64,000 nt of DNA. It comes from Trinickia diaoshuihuensis. Its GTDB lineage: Bacteria; Pseudomonadota; Gammaproteobacteria; Burkholderiales; Burkholderiaceae. A model generated the notes under the pieces. The model was not told the origin of the DNA. It saw only the letters and a program-made list of their open reading frames with translations, and searched no databases. Location of the stretch: positions 62,001 through 126,000 of the forward strand of contig NZ_QUBS01000087.1 of the NCBI RefSeq assembly GCF_003390925.1. Direction: 5' to 3'. Made by a program: the position numbers and the translations under genes. This document shows positions 26,916 to 35,858 of this stretch, piece by piece (position 1 is the first letter of the stretch; the number at the start of each line of letters is the position of its first letter).

Positions 26916-28400
26916 ATGCCTGACTTGACCGTTCCAACCGATGCCGGCCCCGTCGGCCCATCGGCCGTTCCCTTCGATGCGCGGCAACCGGCCGGCTACA
27001 GCGAGCGTCTGTGCAATACCGATCTCGCGCCGCTGCGCGATCAGCATTGGGGCAGCTACAACATCTTTGCGTTCTGGATGTCTGACGTGCACAGCGTGGG
27101 CGGGTACGTCTTCGCGGGAAGCTTATTCGCGCTAGGCTTGACGAGTTGGCAAGTGCTGATCGCGTTGCTCGTGGGAATCGGGATCGTCAATGTTTTCGCT
27201 AACCTGATCGCCAAGTCGAGCCAGCGCAACGGGGTGCCGTATCCCGTCATTTGCCGGGCGACGTTCGGCGTACTCGGCGCCAATATTCCGGCCGTGATTC
27301 GCGGCTTGATCGCCGTCGCCTGGTACGGGATTCAAACCTATCTCGCCTCGAGCGCATTCGTGATCGTGCTGCTCAAGTTCGCCCCTCAGTTGATGCCGTA
27401 CGCCGACGTTCACCAGCATGGCTGGCTCGGCTTGTCGACGCTCGGATGGGCCGGCTTCATGATGCTCTGGGTGCTGCAGGCGCTCGTCTTCTGGAACGGC
27501 ATGGAGACGATCAAGAAGTTCATCGACTTCGCGGGGCCCGCGGTCTATGTCGTCATGTTCGTCTTGGCCGGCTACATGGTGGCGCGCGCCGGGATCTCGA
27601 ACATTCGGCTCAATCTGGGCACCGTGAAATATCATGGCTGGGAGGCGTTGCCCGTCACCATCACGGCGATTTCGCTCGTGGTGTCCTATTTCTCCGGACC
27701 CATGCTCAATTTCGGCGATTTTTCGCGCTACTGCGAAAGCTATCGGAGCGTGAAGCGCGGCAACTTCTGGGGGTTGCCCGTCAACTTCCTCGCGTTCTCG
27801 CTCGTGACGGTCGTCACCACGTCGGCCACGCTACCGGTGTTCGGCGAACTCATCACCGATCCCGTCGCCACGGTCGCTCGCATCGATCAGCCGTTCGCGG
27901 TCGTGCTCGGCGCGCTGACGTTCATGATCGCGACGATCGGCATCAACATCGTCGCCAACTTCGTCTCGCCGGCCTTCGATTTTTCCAACGTGGCGCCGAA
28001 ACACATCAGTTGGCGAGCAGGCGGCATGATGGCCGCCGTCGCCTCCGTGTTCATCACGCCTTGGAATCTGTTCAACAACCCCGCCGTCATCCATTACACG
28101 CTCGATGTGCTCGGTTCGTTCATCGGGCCGCTCTATGGCGTCCTAATCGTCGATTACTTCATCGTCAAGCGGCAGCGCGTGGTTTTGGACGATCTGTATT
28201 CGATGTCCGAGTCGGGCACGTATTGGTATCGCGGCGGGGTGAACCGGCGCGCCGTTGGAGCAGTGGTGGCGGCGGCCGTCATTGCGGTGGCGTGCGTCAT
28301 GACGCCTGCCTTGGCTTCGCTCGCCAACTTTTCGTGGTTTATCGGTGTCGGCTTAGGTGCGGGATTTTACGCATTGGCTGCGCGCGCGGCCCGCGAGTGA
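26916..28400 (+). CDS. NCS1-family nucleobase/allantoin/hydantoin permease
   Basis: A 494-residue NCS1 cation symporter with about 12 membrane helices. The N-terminal family motif is present (LCNTDLAPLRDQHWGSYNIF, then FWMSDVHSVGGY), as is the ANLIAKSSQRNGVPYPVICR loop. The start at 26916 follows a GGAG ribosome site. Neighbouring racemase and allantoinase point to allantoin, a hydantoin or a purine as substrate; the sequence alone does not choose. It is followed 41 bp later by the racemase, indicating an operon. Confidence 0.87.
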   Translation: MPDLTVPTDAGPVGPSAVPFDARQPAGYSERLCNTDLAPLRDQHWGSYNIFAFWMSDVHSVGGYVFAGSLFALGLTSWQVLIALLVGIGIVNVFANLIAKSSQRNGVPYPVICRATFGVLGANIPAVIRGLIAVAWYGIQTYLASSAFVIVLLKFAPQLMPYADVHQHGWLGLSTLGWAGFMMLWVLQALVFWNGMETIKKFIDFAGPAVYVVMFVLAGYMVARAGISNIRLNLGTVKYHGWEALPVTITAISLVVSYFSGPMLNFGDFSRYCESYRSVKRGNFWGLPVNFLAFSLVTVVTTSATLPVFGELITDPVATVARIDQPFAVVLGALTFMIATIGINIVANFVSPAFDFSNVAPKHISWRAGGMMAAVASVFITPWNLFNNPAVIHYTLDVLGSFIGPLYGVLIVDYFIVKRQRVVLDDLYSMSESGTYWYRGGVNRRAVGAVVAAAVIAVACVMTPALASLANFSWFIGVGLGAGFYALAARAARE

Positions 28401-28441
28401 CGAACCGCGCTCGACGTATCGGAGACTCGGAGACTATTGCG

Positions 28442-29182
28442 ATGAAGATCAAAATCATCAATCCCAATACGACCGCGCGGATGACCGAAACCATGGCGCA
28501 CTGCGCACGCACCGCGGCAGCCGCCGCGACCGAGGTGGTCGCGGCCACCTCGAGCATGGGACCGCCGTCGATCGAAAGCTGGTATGACGAGTCGCTCGCG
28601 CTGCCGGGCTTGCTCGCCGAGGTCGCGGCGGGCGAGCGCGAGGGCATCGACGGTTATGTCATCGCGTGTTTCGGCGATCCGGGGCTATTCGCCGCGCGAG
28701 AACTCGCACGCGGTCCCGTCGTCGGCATCGCCGAAGCGGCGATGCATGCCGCAAGCGTGATCGCACCGAGCTTTGCGGTGGTCACGACGCTCGCGCGGAC
28801 GACGGGTATGGCGTGGCATTTGGCCGAACGTTACGGCATGCGGCGGTTTTGCCGCAACGTGCGCGCGACGGAGGTCGCCGTACTCGATCTCGACCGCCCG
28901 GGCAGCGCGGCGCGGCGCTTGATCGTAGACGAATGCCGCCGCGCCCTCGACGACGATGGGGCCGACGCGATCGTGCTCGGATGCGCGGGCATGGCCGACC
29001 TTGCTCGGGCGATCGAGGACGAAATCGGCGCGCCCGTCGTCGAGGGCGTCACCGCGGCGCTCAAATGGGTGGAGGCGCTCGCGGGCCTGGGCCTCACTAC
29101 GGCGAAGCGCGGCGAGTACGCGCGCCCGCTCGCGAAGCGCTACGACGGCCCGCTGGCCGATTTCAGCCCGCGCGACGCTTGA
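28442..29182 (+). CDS. Asp/Glu/hydantoin racemase family, probable allantoin racemase
   Basis: A 246-residue cofactor-independent racemase. Two catalytic Cys are visible, in VIACFGDPGL (about 79) and VLGCAGMADL (about 180). The start KIKIINPNTTARMTETM is the hallmark of the hydantoin racemase group, which includes the allantoin racemase HpxA. Between the NCS1 permease and puuE it most likely converts (R)-allantoin to the (S) form that enters the pathway. A GGAG precedes the ATG. Confidence 0.82.
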   Translation: MKIKIINPNTTARMTETMAHCARTAAAAATEVVAATSSMGPPSIESWYDESLALPGLLAEVAAGEREGIDGYVIACFGDPGLFAARELARGPVVGIAEAAMHAASVIAPSFAVVTTLARTTGMAWHLAERYGMRRFCRNVRATEVAVLDLDRPGSAARRLIVDECRRALDDDGADAIVLGCAGMADLARAIEDEIGAPVVEGVTAALKWVEALAGLGLTTAKRGEYARPLAKRYDGPLADFSPRDA

Positions 29183-29370
29183 TCCGTCCTGCGCAAGAGC
29201 TGCGGCTTGCCCGACATACGCTTGCGGTGAGCCCGGTTATCGGCCTGCTTATATGGGCGCGCGCGGACGTTTTCTATACACTGATCCGACCGAATGAACC
29301 CATCGCGGTAACGCCCAGGTATGGCGTTGCCGCGAGCATTGCTCACTCACGCTTGCCTCGAATCTTTGCC

Positions 29371-30321
29371 ATGACATCCGATTCCCGCTATCCGCGCGAT
29401 CTGATCGGCTACGGCCGGCAGCCGGTCCAGGCCGATTGGCCGGGCCGGGCGCGCGTTGCCGTCCAGTTCGTTCTCAACTATGAAGAAGGCGGCGAAAACT
29501 GCGTCTTGCACGGCGATCCGGCGTCGGAACAGTTTCTCTCCGAGATCGTCGGCGCGGCCGCTTATCCGGCGCGCCACATGAGCATGGAGTCGATCTACGA
29601 ATACGGCTCGCGGGCCGGCGTCTGGCGCATCTTGCGTGAATTCGAGAAGCGCGACTTGCCGCTCACCGTATTCGGCGTGGGCATGGCGATCGAGCGCCAT
29701 CCCGAGGTCGCGCGCGCGTTCGTCGAACTGGGCCACGAGATCGCATGTCATGGATGGCGTTGGATTCATTACCAAGATATGGCCCCGGAGCGGGAGGCCG
29801 AGCATATGCGGCTAGGCATGGAGGCGATCGAACGCGTGACGGGCGTGCGCCCGCTCGGCTGGTACACGGGTCGCGACAGCCCCAATACGCGCCGCCTCGT
29901 GGCCGAATACGGCGGGTTTCTCTATGACTCGGATTACTACGGCGACGATTTGCCGTTTTGGATGGACGTGGCGGTGTCGGGCGGGGAGATGCGGCAGCAA
30001 TTGATCGTGCCGTACACACTCGATACGAACGACATGCGGTTCGCCACGCCGCAAGGATTCAACACGGCCGATCACTTCTTTACCTATCTGCGTGATGCCT
30101 TCGACGTGCTTTACGAGGAAGGAGACGAGGCGCCGAAGATGCTCTCGATCGGTATGCATTGCCGGCTGCTGGGGCGGCCCGGCCGTTTTCGCGCGCTGCA
30201 GCGCTTCCTCGATCACATCGAGCAGCACGATCGCGTCTGGGTGACGCGCCGCGTCGATATTGCGCGCCATTGGCGCGCGAGGCATCCCTACCAGCCAGAT
30301 ACGAACAGCTCACGCGCATGA
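29371..30321 (+). CDS. puuE: Allantoinase PuuE (polysaccharide deacetylase fold)
   Basis: A 316-residue NodB-type allantoinase that opens the allantoin ring to allantoate. Family marks are DLIGYGRQPVQADWPG, VLNYEEGGENCVLHGD, SRAGVWRILREFEKR, GHEIACHGWRWIHYQD and LGWYTGRDSPNTRRL. Length matches known PuuE proteins and differs from metal-dependent AllB. The start at 29371 comes from the family N-terminus; there is no clear ribosome site. The stop overlaps the uraD start (ATGA). A gap of 188 bp separates it from the racemase and may hold a promoter. Confidence 0.92.
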   Translation: MTSDSRYPRDLIGYGRQPVQADWPGRARVAVQFVLNYEEGGENCVLHGDPASEQFLSEIVGAAAYPARHMSMESIYEYGSRAGVWRILREFEKRDLPLTVFGVGMAIERHPEVARAFVELGHEIACHGWRWIHYQDMAPEREAEHMRLGMEAIERVTGVRPLGWYTGRDSPNTRRLVAEYGGFLYDSDYYGDDLPFWMDVAVSGGEMRQQLIVPYTLDTNDMRFATPQGFNTADHFFTYLRDAFDVLYEEGDEAPKMLSIGMHCRLLGRPGRFRALQRFLDHIEQHDRVWVTRRVDIARHWRARHPYQPDTNSSRA

Positions 30322-30839
30322 AGCCGATGCAATACTCGCTTGAACAACTCAATTCGATGCCGCGCGATGCGTTCGAAGCAGCGCTGTCGGGCATCTTCGA
30401 GCACTCGCCGTGGGTCGCTGCGCAGGCCGCGGACGCCAGACCGTTCGCGAGCGTCGATGCGCTCTACGCGAGGATGCGCGAGATCGTCGCGCAAGCGGGC
30501 GACGAACGTCAGCTCGCGCTCATCAATGCCCACCCCGAGCTTGCGGGCAAGGCGGCGGTGCGCGGCGAGTTGACAGCCGAATCCACGCGCGAGCAAAGCG
30601 GCGCCGGCCTTGCCGCATGCACGCAAGCGCAATTCGACAAGCTGCAGCGGTTGAATGCCGCTTATCGCGCGAAATTCGGCTTCCCGTTCATTCTCGCCGT
30701 ACGCGGGTACGACCGCGAGGGCATCATCGCCAACTTCGAAGCGCGCGTGAACAACACGCGCGACGAGGAGTTGCGTACGAGCTTGGAGCAGATTTACCGC
30801 ATTGCCCGGTTTCGCATCGACGATCTCGTGACGGCATGA
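30318..30839 (+). CDS. uraD: OHCU decarboxylase UraD
   Basis: A 173-residue enzyme converting 2-oxo-4-hydroxy-4-carboxy-5-ureidoimidazoline to (S)-allantoin. The catalytic His is in INAHPELAGKAA (near residue 70), with FEHSPWVAAQA, EQSGAGL and FGFPFILAVRGYDR as other family motifs. Translationally coupled to puuE by a 4-bp overlap. It acts after PuuD and UraH, which are encoded divergently about 4 kb away. Confidence 0.93.
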   Translation: MKPMQYSLEQLNSMPRDAFEAALSGIFEHSPWVAAQAADARPFASVDALYARMREIVAQAGDERQLALINAHPELAGKAAVRGELTAESTREQSGAGLAACTQAQFDKLQRLNAAYRAKFGFPFILAVRGYDREGIIANFEARVNNTRDEELRTSLEQIYRIARFRIDDLVTA

Positions 30840-30938
30840 ATGCCCGAGAATGCGATGCGTTGCCGGCCATGCCCGCTTGACGCGCCGATACGGCGTTTGA
30901 TCGACACAACGAACCGACAGACAGGAAGGACGACAACA

Positions 30939-31952
30939 ATGGCTCTCCCGATTCTCGACCCCAATGCGCCCGATTTCACGCGCCGTTACGTCAACTTGGC
31001 CGATCCGCGCTTGGGGGCGCAGGCGCTCGAGGCGAGCGACGAATTTTTCGCGCCGAAGGAGCGCATGCTCAGCCCTGAGCCCGCCGTCTTCATTCCGGGC
31101 AAATACGACGACAACGGCAAGTGGATGGACGGCTGGGAGACGCGCCGTAAGCGCACGACGGGCTACGACTGGTGCGTCGTCAAGCTCGCGCGGGCCGGCG
31201 TCGTCAAGGGACTCGATATCGATACGAGCCACTTCACCGGCAACTTCCCGCCCGCCGCTTCGGTGGAAGCCGCGTGCGTACCGGCCGGCGAAGCACCGAG
31301 CGGTTCGACGCAGTGGAAGGAAATCGTGCCTTCGACGACATTGCAGGGCAATTCGCATCATTACGTCGATGTGACAGACGGCGAGGCTTATACGCATATT
31401 CGTTTGAATTTGTACCCGGATGGGGGCGTGGCCCGCCTGCGCGTGTACGGACAGCCGCAGGTCGATTGGGCGAACGCGAGCCGCCACGCGCCCGTGGATC
31501 TGGCGGCGATGGAGAACGGGGCCTATGTCGTGGCGGTCAACAACCAGCATTTCGGGGCGGCGTCGAATTTGCTGATGCCGGGCCGCGGCGTCAACATGGG
31601 CGACGGCTGGGAAACGCGCCGCCGGCGCGAGCCAGGCAACGACTGGGCCATCATCGCGCTCGCGCAGCCCGGCACGATTACGAAAATCGAAGTGGATACG
31701 GCGTTCTTCAAGGGCAACTATCCGGATCGCTGCTCGATTCAGGCGGCTTACATGAAGGGCGGCACCGATAGCTCATTGATCACGCAGGCCATGTTTTGGC
31801 CGACGTTGCTCGGCGAGCAAAAGCTGCAAATGGATAAGCAGCACTACTTCGAAGCGGAATTGGCCGCGCTCGGTCCCGTCACGCACTTGCGCTTGAACAT
31901 CATTCCGGACGGCGGCGTTTCGCGCTTGCGCGCTTGGGGCGTATTGGCATGA
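30939..31952 (+). CDS. alc: Allantoicase
   Basis: A 337-residue allantoicase, which splits allantoate into (S)-ureidoglycolate and urea. It is built of two homologous repeats, each with [20 protein letters not shown] near residue 66 and [14 protein letters not shown] near 225. Each is followed by a DT-(S/A)-(H/F)-F-(T/K)-GN(F/Y)P segment. AGGAAGG precedes the ATG at 30939. The stop overlaps the allA start (ATGA). Use of allantoicase, not allantoate amidohydrolase, means that nitrogen leaves as urea. Confidence 0.95.
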   Translation: MALPILDPNAPDFTRRYVNLADPRLGAQALEASDEFFAPKERMLSPEPAVFIPGKYDDNGKWMDGWETRRKRTTGYDWCVVKLARAGVVKGLDIDTSHFTGNFPPAASVEAACVPAGEAPSGSTQWKEIVPSTTLQGNSHHYVDVTDGEAYTHIRLNLYPDGGVARLRVYGQPQVDWANASRHAPVDLAAMENGAYVVAVNNQHFGAASNLLMPGRGVNMGDGWETRRRREPGNDWAIIALAQPGTITKIEVDTAFFKGNYPDRCSIQAAYMKGGTDSSLITQAMFWPTLLGEQKLQMDKQHYFEAELAALGPVTHLRLNIIPDGGVSRLRAWGVLA

Positions 31953-32476
31953 GCGGCGCCTCATCGAAGGCGCTGGCCATCGAGCCGTTGACCCGTGAGG
32001 CGTTCGCGCCGTTCGGCGACGTCATCGAGCTCGACGGCGCGCGCCAGATCCCCATCAACCAAGGCACGACGATCCGCTATCACGATCTCGCGCGTATCGA
32101 CGTCGAGGAGGGGGGCGGACGGCCCCTCGTCAACGTGTTTCGCGGCCAACCGCGCGTTCTGCCGTTCGAAGTCGTGATGTTGGAACGCCATCCGTTGGGC
32201 TCGCAAGCCTTCATTCCGCTCACGGACAGGCCGTACTTGGTCGTCGTCGCACCGGCCGGCGAGCTGCGGACCGACGCAATCCGGGCGTTCGCGACGCATG
32301 GCTGGCAAGGTGTGAATTACGCGAAAGGGGTCTGGCACCATCCCTTGGTCGCGCTCGATACCGTCAGCGATTTCATCGTCGTCGACCGAGGCGGAGAGGG
32401 CCACAACTGCGACGAACAATGGCTGGCCGAATCGTTTTGGTTGAACCCAGAAGCATTGCCGCAAGCGCTCCGGTAG
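31949..32476 (+). CDS. allA: Ureidoglycolate lyase
   Basis: A 175-residue AllA protein that cleaves ureidoglycolate to glyoxylate and urea. Recognisable parts are [42 protein letters not shown] and [10 protein letters not shown], whose His pair belongs to the active cupin site. It overlaps alc by 4 bp and is the last gene of the rightward operon; a strong terminator follows 24 bp after the stop. Confidence 0.93.
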   Translation: MSGASSKALAIEPLTREAFAPFGDVIELDGARQIPINQGTTIRYHDLARIDVEEGGGRPLVNVFRGQPRVLPFEVVMLERHPLGSQAFIPLTDRPYLVVVAPAGELRTDAIRAFATHGWQGVNYAKGVWHHPLVALDTVSDFIVVDRGGEGHNCDEQWLAESFWLNPEALPQALR

Positions 32477-32500
32477 TCGCTGTCGCGCTCTCGGCGACTC

Positions 32501-32531
32501 AAACGCCCGTGTGAATCCACACGGGCGTTTT
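32501..32531 (+). terminator. Rho-independent terminator after allA
   Basis: A perfect 12-bp stem (AAACGCCCGTGT / ACACGGGCGTTT) with loop GAATCC, followed by T residues. It closes the gntR-to-allA operon. Confidence 0.88.
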
Positions 32532-32727
32532 CACATGTAAATTTGGTCGTAGCCCTTGCAGACGCAACATGTAGGAAAAGGCTGACAAGTGGGCTGTCAG
32601 ATATTACGTAAGGATCAGCGCCGGCTGATTTGTTTCCTCGAGGCGCTCGCCGATACTTTGGTCACAGGAAAACGATTCGTAAAGCAAGACGCGGACGTTT
32701 CCCACCCTGAGCCACGGAGAGATCGCC

Positions 32728-32868
32728 ATGAGCCGCTTCGCCAAAGACCTTATCGAACTTCAACGCCTTTGCCTGGGCGGTTCGGGTGCGTTGACGCAGC
32801 ATCTGTTGCGCGAAATCGCTTGCAGCCTCATCGCAGCGGGTGTGGCCGACGAGCGCGGCGGCTGCTAA
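32728..32868 (+). CDS. Possible 46-residue small protein upstream of flhD
   Basis: A 46-codon frame, MSRFAKDLIELQRL onwards, ending ERGGC. GGAGAGA stands at good spacing before the ATG. It is mostly helical and soluble by eye. I recognise no family, and it has no clear resemblance to FlhC. It may be a leader or small protein translated with flhD, 126 bp downstream, or chance. Confidence 0.35.
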   Translation: MSRFAKDLIELQRLCLGGSGALTQHLLREIACSLIAAGVADERGGC

Positions 32869-32994
32869 CTGCACGCCGTAGCAAACGTTTCACGCGCTCA
32901 CGCGCTTTGGGCTAGGGAAAAGCCGTTGCGATCCACCCGGATCGCCGCTTACCAGCCGATTTTTAAATCCGACTCACCCCTGGCAGAGATAATC

Positions 32995-33285
32995 ATGAAC
33001 GGCTCAGAAAACCTCGAATCGATCCGAGAAATAAACCTGTCCTACCTTTCGCTGGCGCAGCGCCTGTTGCGGGCCGACCGCGCCGCCGGCATGGAACGCC
33101 TGGGGCTGTCCACGCAAATCGCGGACGTCATTGCCGATCTCTCGGGGCCGCAACTGCTCAAACTGGCCGCATGCGATCAACTCGTTTGCTTCTTCCGGTT
33201 CAATGACCGCTCGATGCTCGCCACGCTGGCCGCGCCGGCCACGCGCGCGCCGCGCGCGCAAGAAGTGCTTGCCGAGGCTGCCTGA
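32995..33285 (+). CDS. flhD: Orphan FlhD-like transcriptional regulator
   Basis: A 96-residue FlhD homologue. The match to enterobacterial FlhD is clear: REINLSYLSLAQRLLRADRA, then LKLAACDQLVCFFRFND, with Cys at residue 65 exactly as the disulfide Cys of E. coli FlhD. It is shorter than E. coli FlhD, lacking about 20 C-terminal residues that bear part of the FlhC/DNA contact surface. No flhC and no flagellar gene lies in the window, so it is an orphan. AGAGA precedes the ATG. FlhD with FlhC normally activates flagellar class 2 genes; alone, its role is uncertain. Confidence 0.85.
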   Translation: MNGSENLESIREINLSYLSLAQRLLRADRAAGMERLGLSTQIADVIADLSGPQLLKLAACDQLVCFFRFNDRSMLATLAAPATRAPRAQEVLAEAA

Positions 33286-33359
33286 CCGGACGCTCAACCG
33301 ACGCGTGTCGCCCTTCGATTCACGCGCCGCCTTTCGCTTTCAACTCCTCTCGACCCTGT

Positions 33360-33911
33360 CTACTGCTTCCGGACAGGGCAAAACAGCGCGTCGCACAGCG
33401 TTAGCGCGGCGCCGATTCCCAAACCCACTGCGAAAACCATTGTCGCCATAGCGGTCGTCCCGCTTGCGAGCGACATGGATGCGATCGGGACGACCGACAG
33501 AATAACGACGTTGTTGAGCGTTTCGGCGGTTGCGAGGAAGACGGATACGGCTGTTCCATTCCATAAGCCCTTCGCGAGCAGTGGACGCGTGACGTTCGGG
33601 TTGCGCAGCCACTTGAAGCCGTGGGTTTCGCGCGTCGCGACGGCGATGCGCCGTTTCGGCATCGTCGCGGCCTCGATCGATTCGGTCCGACAGATAGCCG
33701 AGGAACGGCGCCGCGATAGCATAAGCGAACGCGTAGCTCCAGATCAGCCACGCGATGTGAACCGAGTCGGTGCCGAATGCGACACTGAGCGGATTGAGCA
33801 TCGCTGAGAGCATGAACTCGCTCGCGCCGACGAAGAATACCGACATCGAGAGGACGGACAACAGCGTGCGCTCGTTGTCCGCACTGGCAATAGCTTCTGA
33901 AGCTAAAGGCC
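33360..33911 (-). pseudogene. Decayed MFS transporter (frameshift and internal deletion)
   Basis: Two pieces of an MFS permease lie in different frames. The first (about 33876-33667) has NERTLLSVL, SAMLNPLSVAFGTDS, then WLIWSYAFAYAIAAPFLGYL and the post-helix-2 loop SDRIDRGR. The second (about 33626-33360) has KWLRNPNVTRPLLAKG and three more hydrophobic segments ending in CPVRKQ. Some six helices between them are gone. The 5' end merges with the 3' end of puuD. It is a remnant, not a working gene. Confidence 0.75.
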
Positions 33912-35105
33912 TCACTGCTGCATGCCCGAGTTGAACCACGCCGCGATCTTCTCGCGCTCATCGGGCGTCATCTTCGTGACGTTGCCGAGCGGCATCGCTT
34001 TAAGGACGACGGCTTGTTGATATAGCCGTTGAGCGTTGGCCGAGATTTCTTGCGGTGTATCGAACAGCACGCCGGCCGGCGCGCTTCCCATCAGCGTCGG
34101 ATGCGCCGAATGACAAGTCGCGCAGCGTTGCTGCAAGATCGGCTGGATATCGGCCAGCTTCATGACGGGCGCATTGGCTGCTTGCGCCTGCGGCACGACG
34201 GGCCTGGGCACTGTGACCGCAAATGCGAGCGCCAGCAGCACGACGCCGCCCACGGGCAAATACCAGAGCACCTGACCACGGTGGCGCATGACGAAGAACT
34301 GACGGATCAGTGCGCCCGCGAGCATGATGACGGCGAGCACGGCCCAGTTATACGGATGGGTATAGGTCATCGCGTAGTGATTCGACAGCATCGCGAAGAC
34401 CACAGGCAGCGTGAAGTACGTGTTGTGCACGGAGCGCTGCTTGCCGCGCTTGCCGTAGATCGGGTTCGGCGCTTCGCCCTTGAGCATCGCGCCCACCATC
34501 TTGCGCTGGCCCGGAATGATCACGAAAAAGACGTTGGCCGACATGATGGTGGCGAGCATCGCACCGACGATCAGGTAGGCCGCGCGTCCCGAGAAGATAT
34601 GACAGGCAAGCCATGCCGCGACGAGTACGTAAAGGCCGACGGTGACGCCGAGCAGACGATCGTTATGGCCGAGCGTGCGGCACAGCGTATCGTAGACGAT
34701 CCAACCGGCGGCAAGGAAGCCGAGCGCAGCCGCAACGGCCACGACGGGGCCCATCTGGAGCACGTTCGGATCGATGAGATACGTGCTCGGCGAGAACAGA
34801 TAGAGCACCGTGAACAAGCCGAAGCCGGACATCCAAGTGGTGTACGAGGGCCATTTCGACCAATGCAGGTCCTCGGGCATTTGAGCCGGCGCGACCATGT
34901 ACTTTTGCATGTTGTAGAATCCGCCGCCGTGGACGTGCCACAGTTCGCCGAATACGCCTCGTTCGACGAGCGCCGGATCCTTGGGCTTTCTCAAGCCGTT
35001 GTCGAGCGCGACGAAATAGAACGATTCGCCGATCCATGCGATCGCAACAACGACGTGTAGCCAGCGGATCGCAAGGTTCAGCCAGTCGGTGATAAAGCCT
35101 TCCAT
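33912..35105 (-). CDS. puuD: Membrane cytochrome-c urate oxidase PuuD
   Basis: A 397-residue integral membrane urate hydroxylase. About eight helices form the urate oxidase domain, beginning WLNLAIRWLHVVVAIAWIGE and including GGGFYNMQKY, SANVFFVIIPGQRKMV and SVHNTYFTLPVVF. A C-terminal cytochrome c domain has the haem site CATCH (about 334) and a likely Met ligand in LKAMPLGNVTKM. It oxidises urate to 5-hydroxyisourate and passes electrons to the respiratory chain, so no H2O2 is made. The gene is divergent from the deaminase and follows uraH by 42 bp. Confidence 0.93.
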   Translation of the reverse strand: MEGFITDWLNLAIRWLHVVVAIAWIGESFYFVALDNGLRKPKDPALVERGVFGELWHVHGGGFYNMQKYMVAPAQMPEDLHWSKWPSYTTWMSGFGLFTVLYLFSPSTYLIDPNVLQMGPVVAVAAALGFLAAGWIVYDTLCRTLGHNDRLLGVTVGLYVLVAAWLACHIFSGRAAYLIVGAMLATIMSANVFFVIIPGQRKMVGAMLKGEAPNPIYGKRGKQRSVHNTYFTLPVVFAMLSNHYAMTYTHPYNWAVLAVIMLAGALIRQFFVMRHRGQVLWYLPVGGVVLLALAFAVTVPRPVVPQAQAANAPVMKLADIQPILQQRCATCHSAHPTLMGSAPAGVLFDTPQEISANAQRLYQQAVVLKAMPLGNVTKMTPDEREKIAAWFNSGMQQ

Positions 35106-35147
35106 GAAACGCCTCCGAACTCCTAATAGTCGTTGGTATAAGTTGGG

Positions 35148-35501
35148 TCAACTGCCGCGATAGGTGCTGTAAGCCCACGGCGAGACCAGGAGCGGCACGT
35201 GATAGTGCGCTTCGGCATCGGCGATGCCGAAGCGCAGCACGACGCGGTCGACGAAACGAGGCTGCGGTACGTTCACGCCCGCCGCGGCAAAGTAGTCGCC
35301 GGCATGAAAGACGAGCTCGTATTCGCCGGTTTTGAAGGCATCGCCCTCGAGCAGCGGTTCGCCGCACCGGCCGTCGTCATTGGTGAGCGTACGCTTGAGG
35401 AGACTGCGCGCATCGCCGTCGAGCCGATACAATTCGAGCGCGATACCGGCGCCGGGACGGCCGTGCGCGGTGTCCAAAACGTGGGTAGTGAGCTTTCCCA
35501 T
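35148..35501 (-). CDS. uraH: 5-hydroxyisourate hydrolase
   Basis: A 117-residue transthyretin-related protein that hydrolyses 5-hydroxyisourate to OHCU. It shows the N-terminal LTTHVLDTAHGRPG, the central GRCGEPLL, YHVPLLVSPWAYSTYRGS and the diagnostic C-terminal YRGS. It has no peroxisomal or secretory signal. It is the first gene of the leftward uraH-puuD unit, matching the reaction order of these two steps. Confidence 0.95.
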   Translation of the reverse strand: MGKLTTHVLDTAHGRPGAGIALELYRLDGDARSLLKRTLTNDDGRCGEPLLEGDAFKTGEYELVFHAGDYFAAAGVNVPQPRFVDRVVLRFGIADAEAHYHVPLLVSPWAYSTYRGS

Positions 35502-35858
35502 TCGCAGTTTTCCTTATGATGAACGCGAAAAGTGACGTGGGCGGCCCGATCCCATACGCAAGCGGCGGATCGAGGCTCCACGTCACGTGGCTACATACCC
35601 GTCGGCGATTTGATGCGAGCGCCGTGCCGTCATTCTAAGAAGTCGGCGAGCGCTCGCGCGCAAGCGATAAGGAAGATAAGGGCGGACGCATGAAGCGCGG
35701 CGGCCGGTGCACGCGCCCGCGCGGGCGAGCTCGACGAAGATGCAACCACTATATCGAAACGCTGAAGGCGAGTATCGCTGCATCGTACATTGCCAGCGGT
35801 ATTTTGGCTCCCGATCGTTATGCCCATCGTCCCTCCCCACTGGAACGCGGAATAGAGA
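35502..35858. other. Divergent uraH / 8-oxoguanine deaminase promoter region
   Basis: A 357-bp region without a convincing gene. It holds inverted GTGACGTGG (35532-35540) and CCACGTCAC (35578-35586). The latter is part of a 13-bp palindrome, CCACGT-C-ACGTGG (35578-35590). These are plausible operators for the two divergent transcripts; the regulator is not known. Confidence 0.4.

Noticed and set aside
33340-33939. 199-residue frame as an intact MFS protein
   Set aside because: Only the first 90 residues are MFS-like. The rest is out of frame, Arg-rich sequence.
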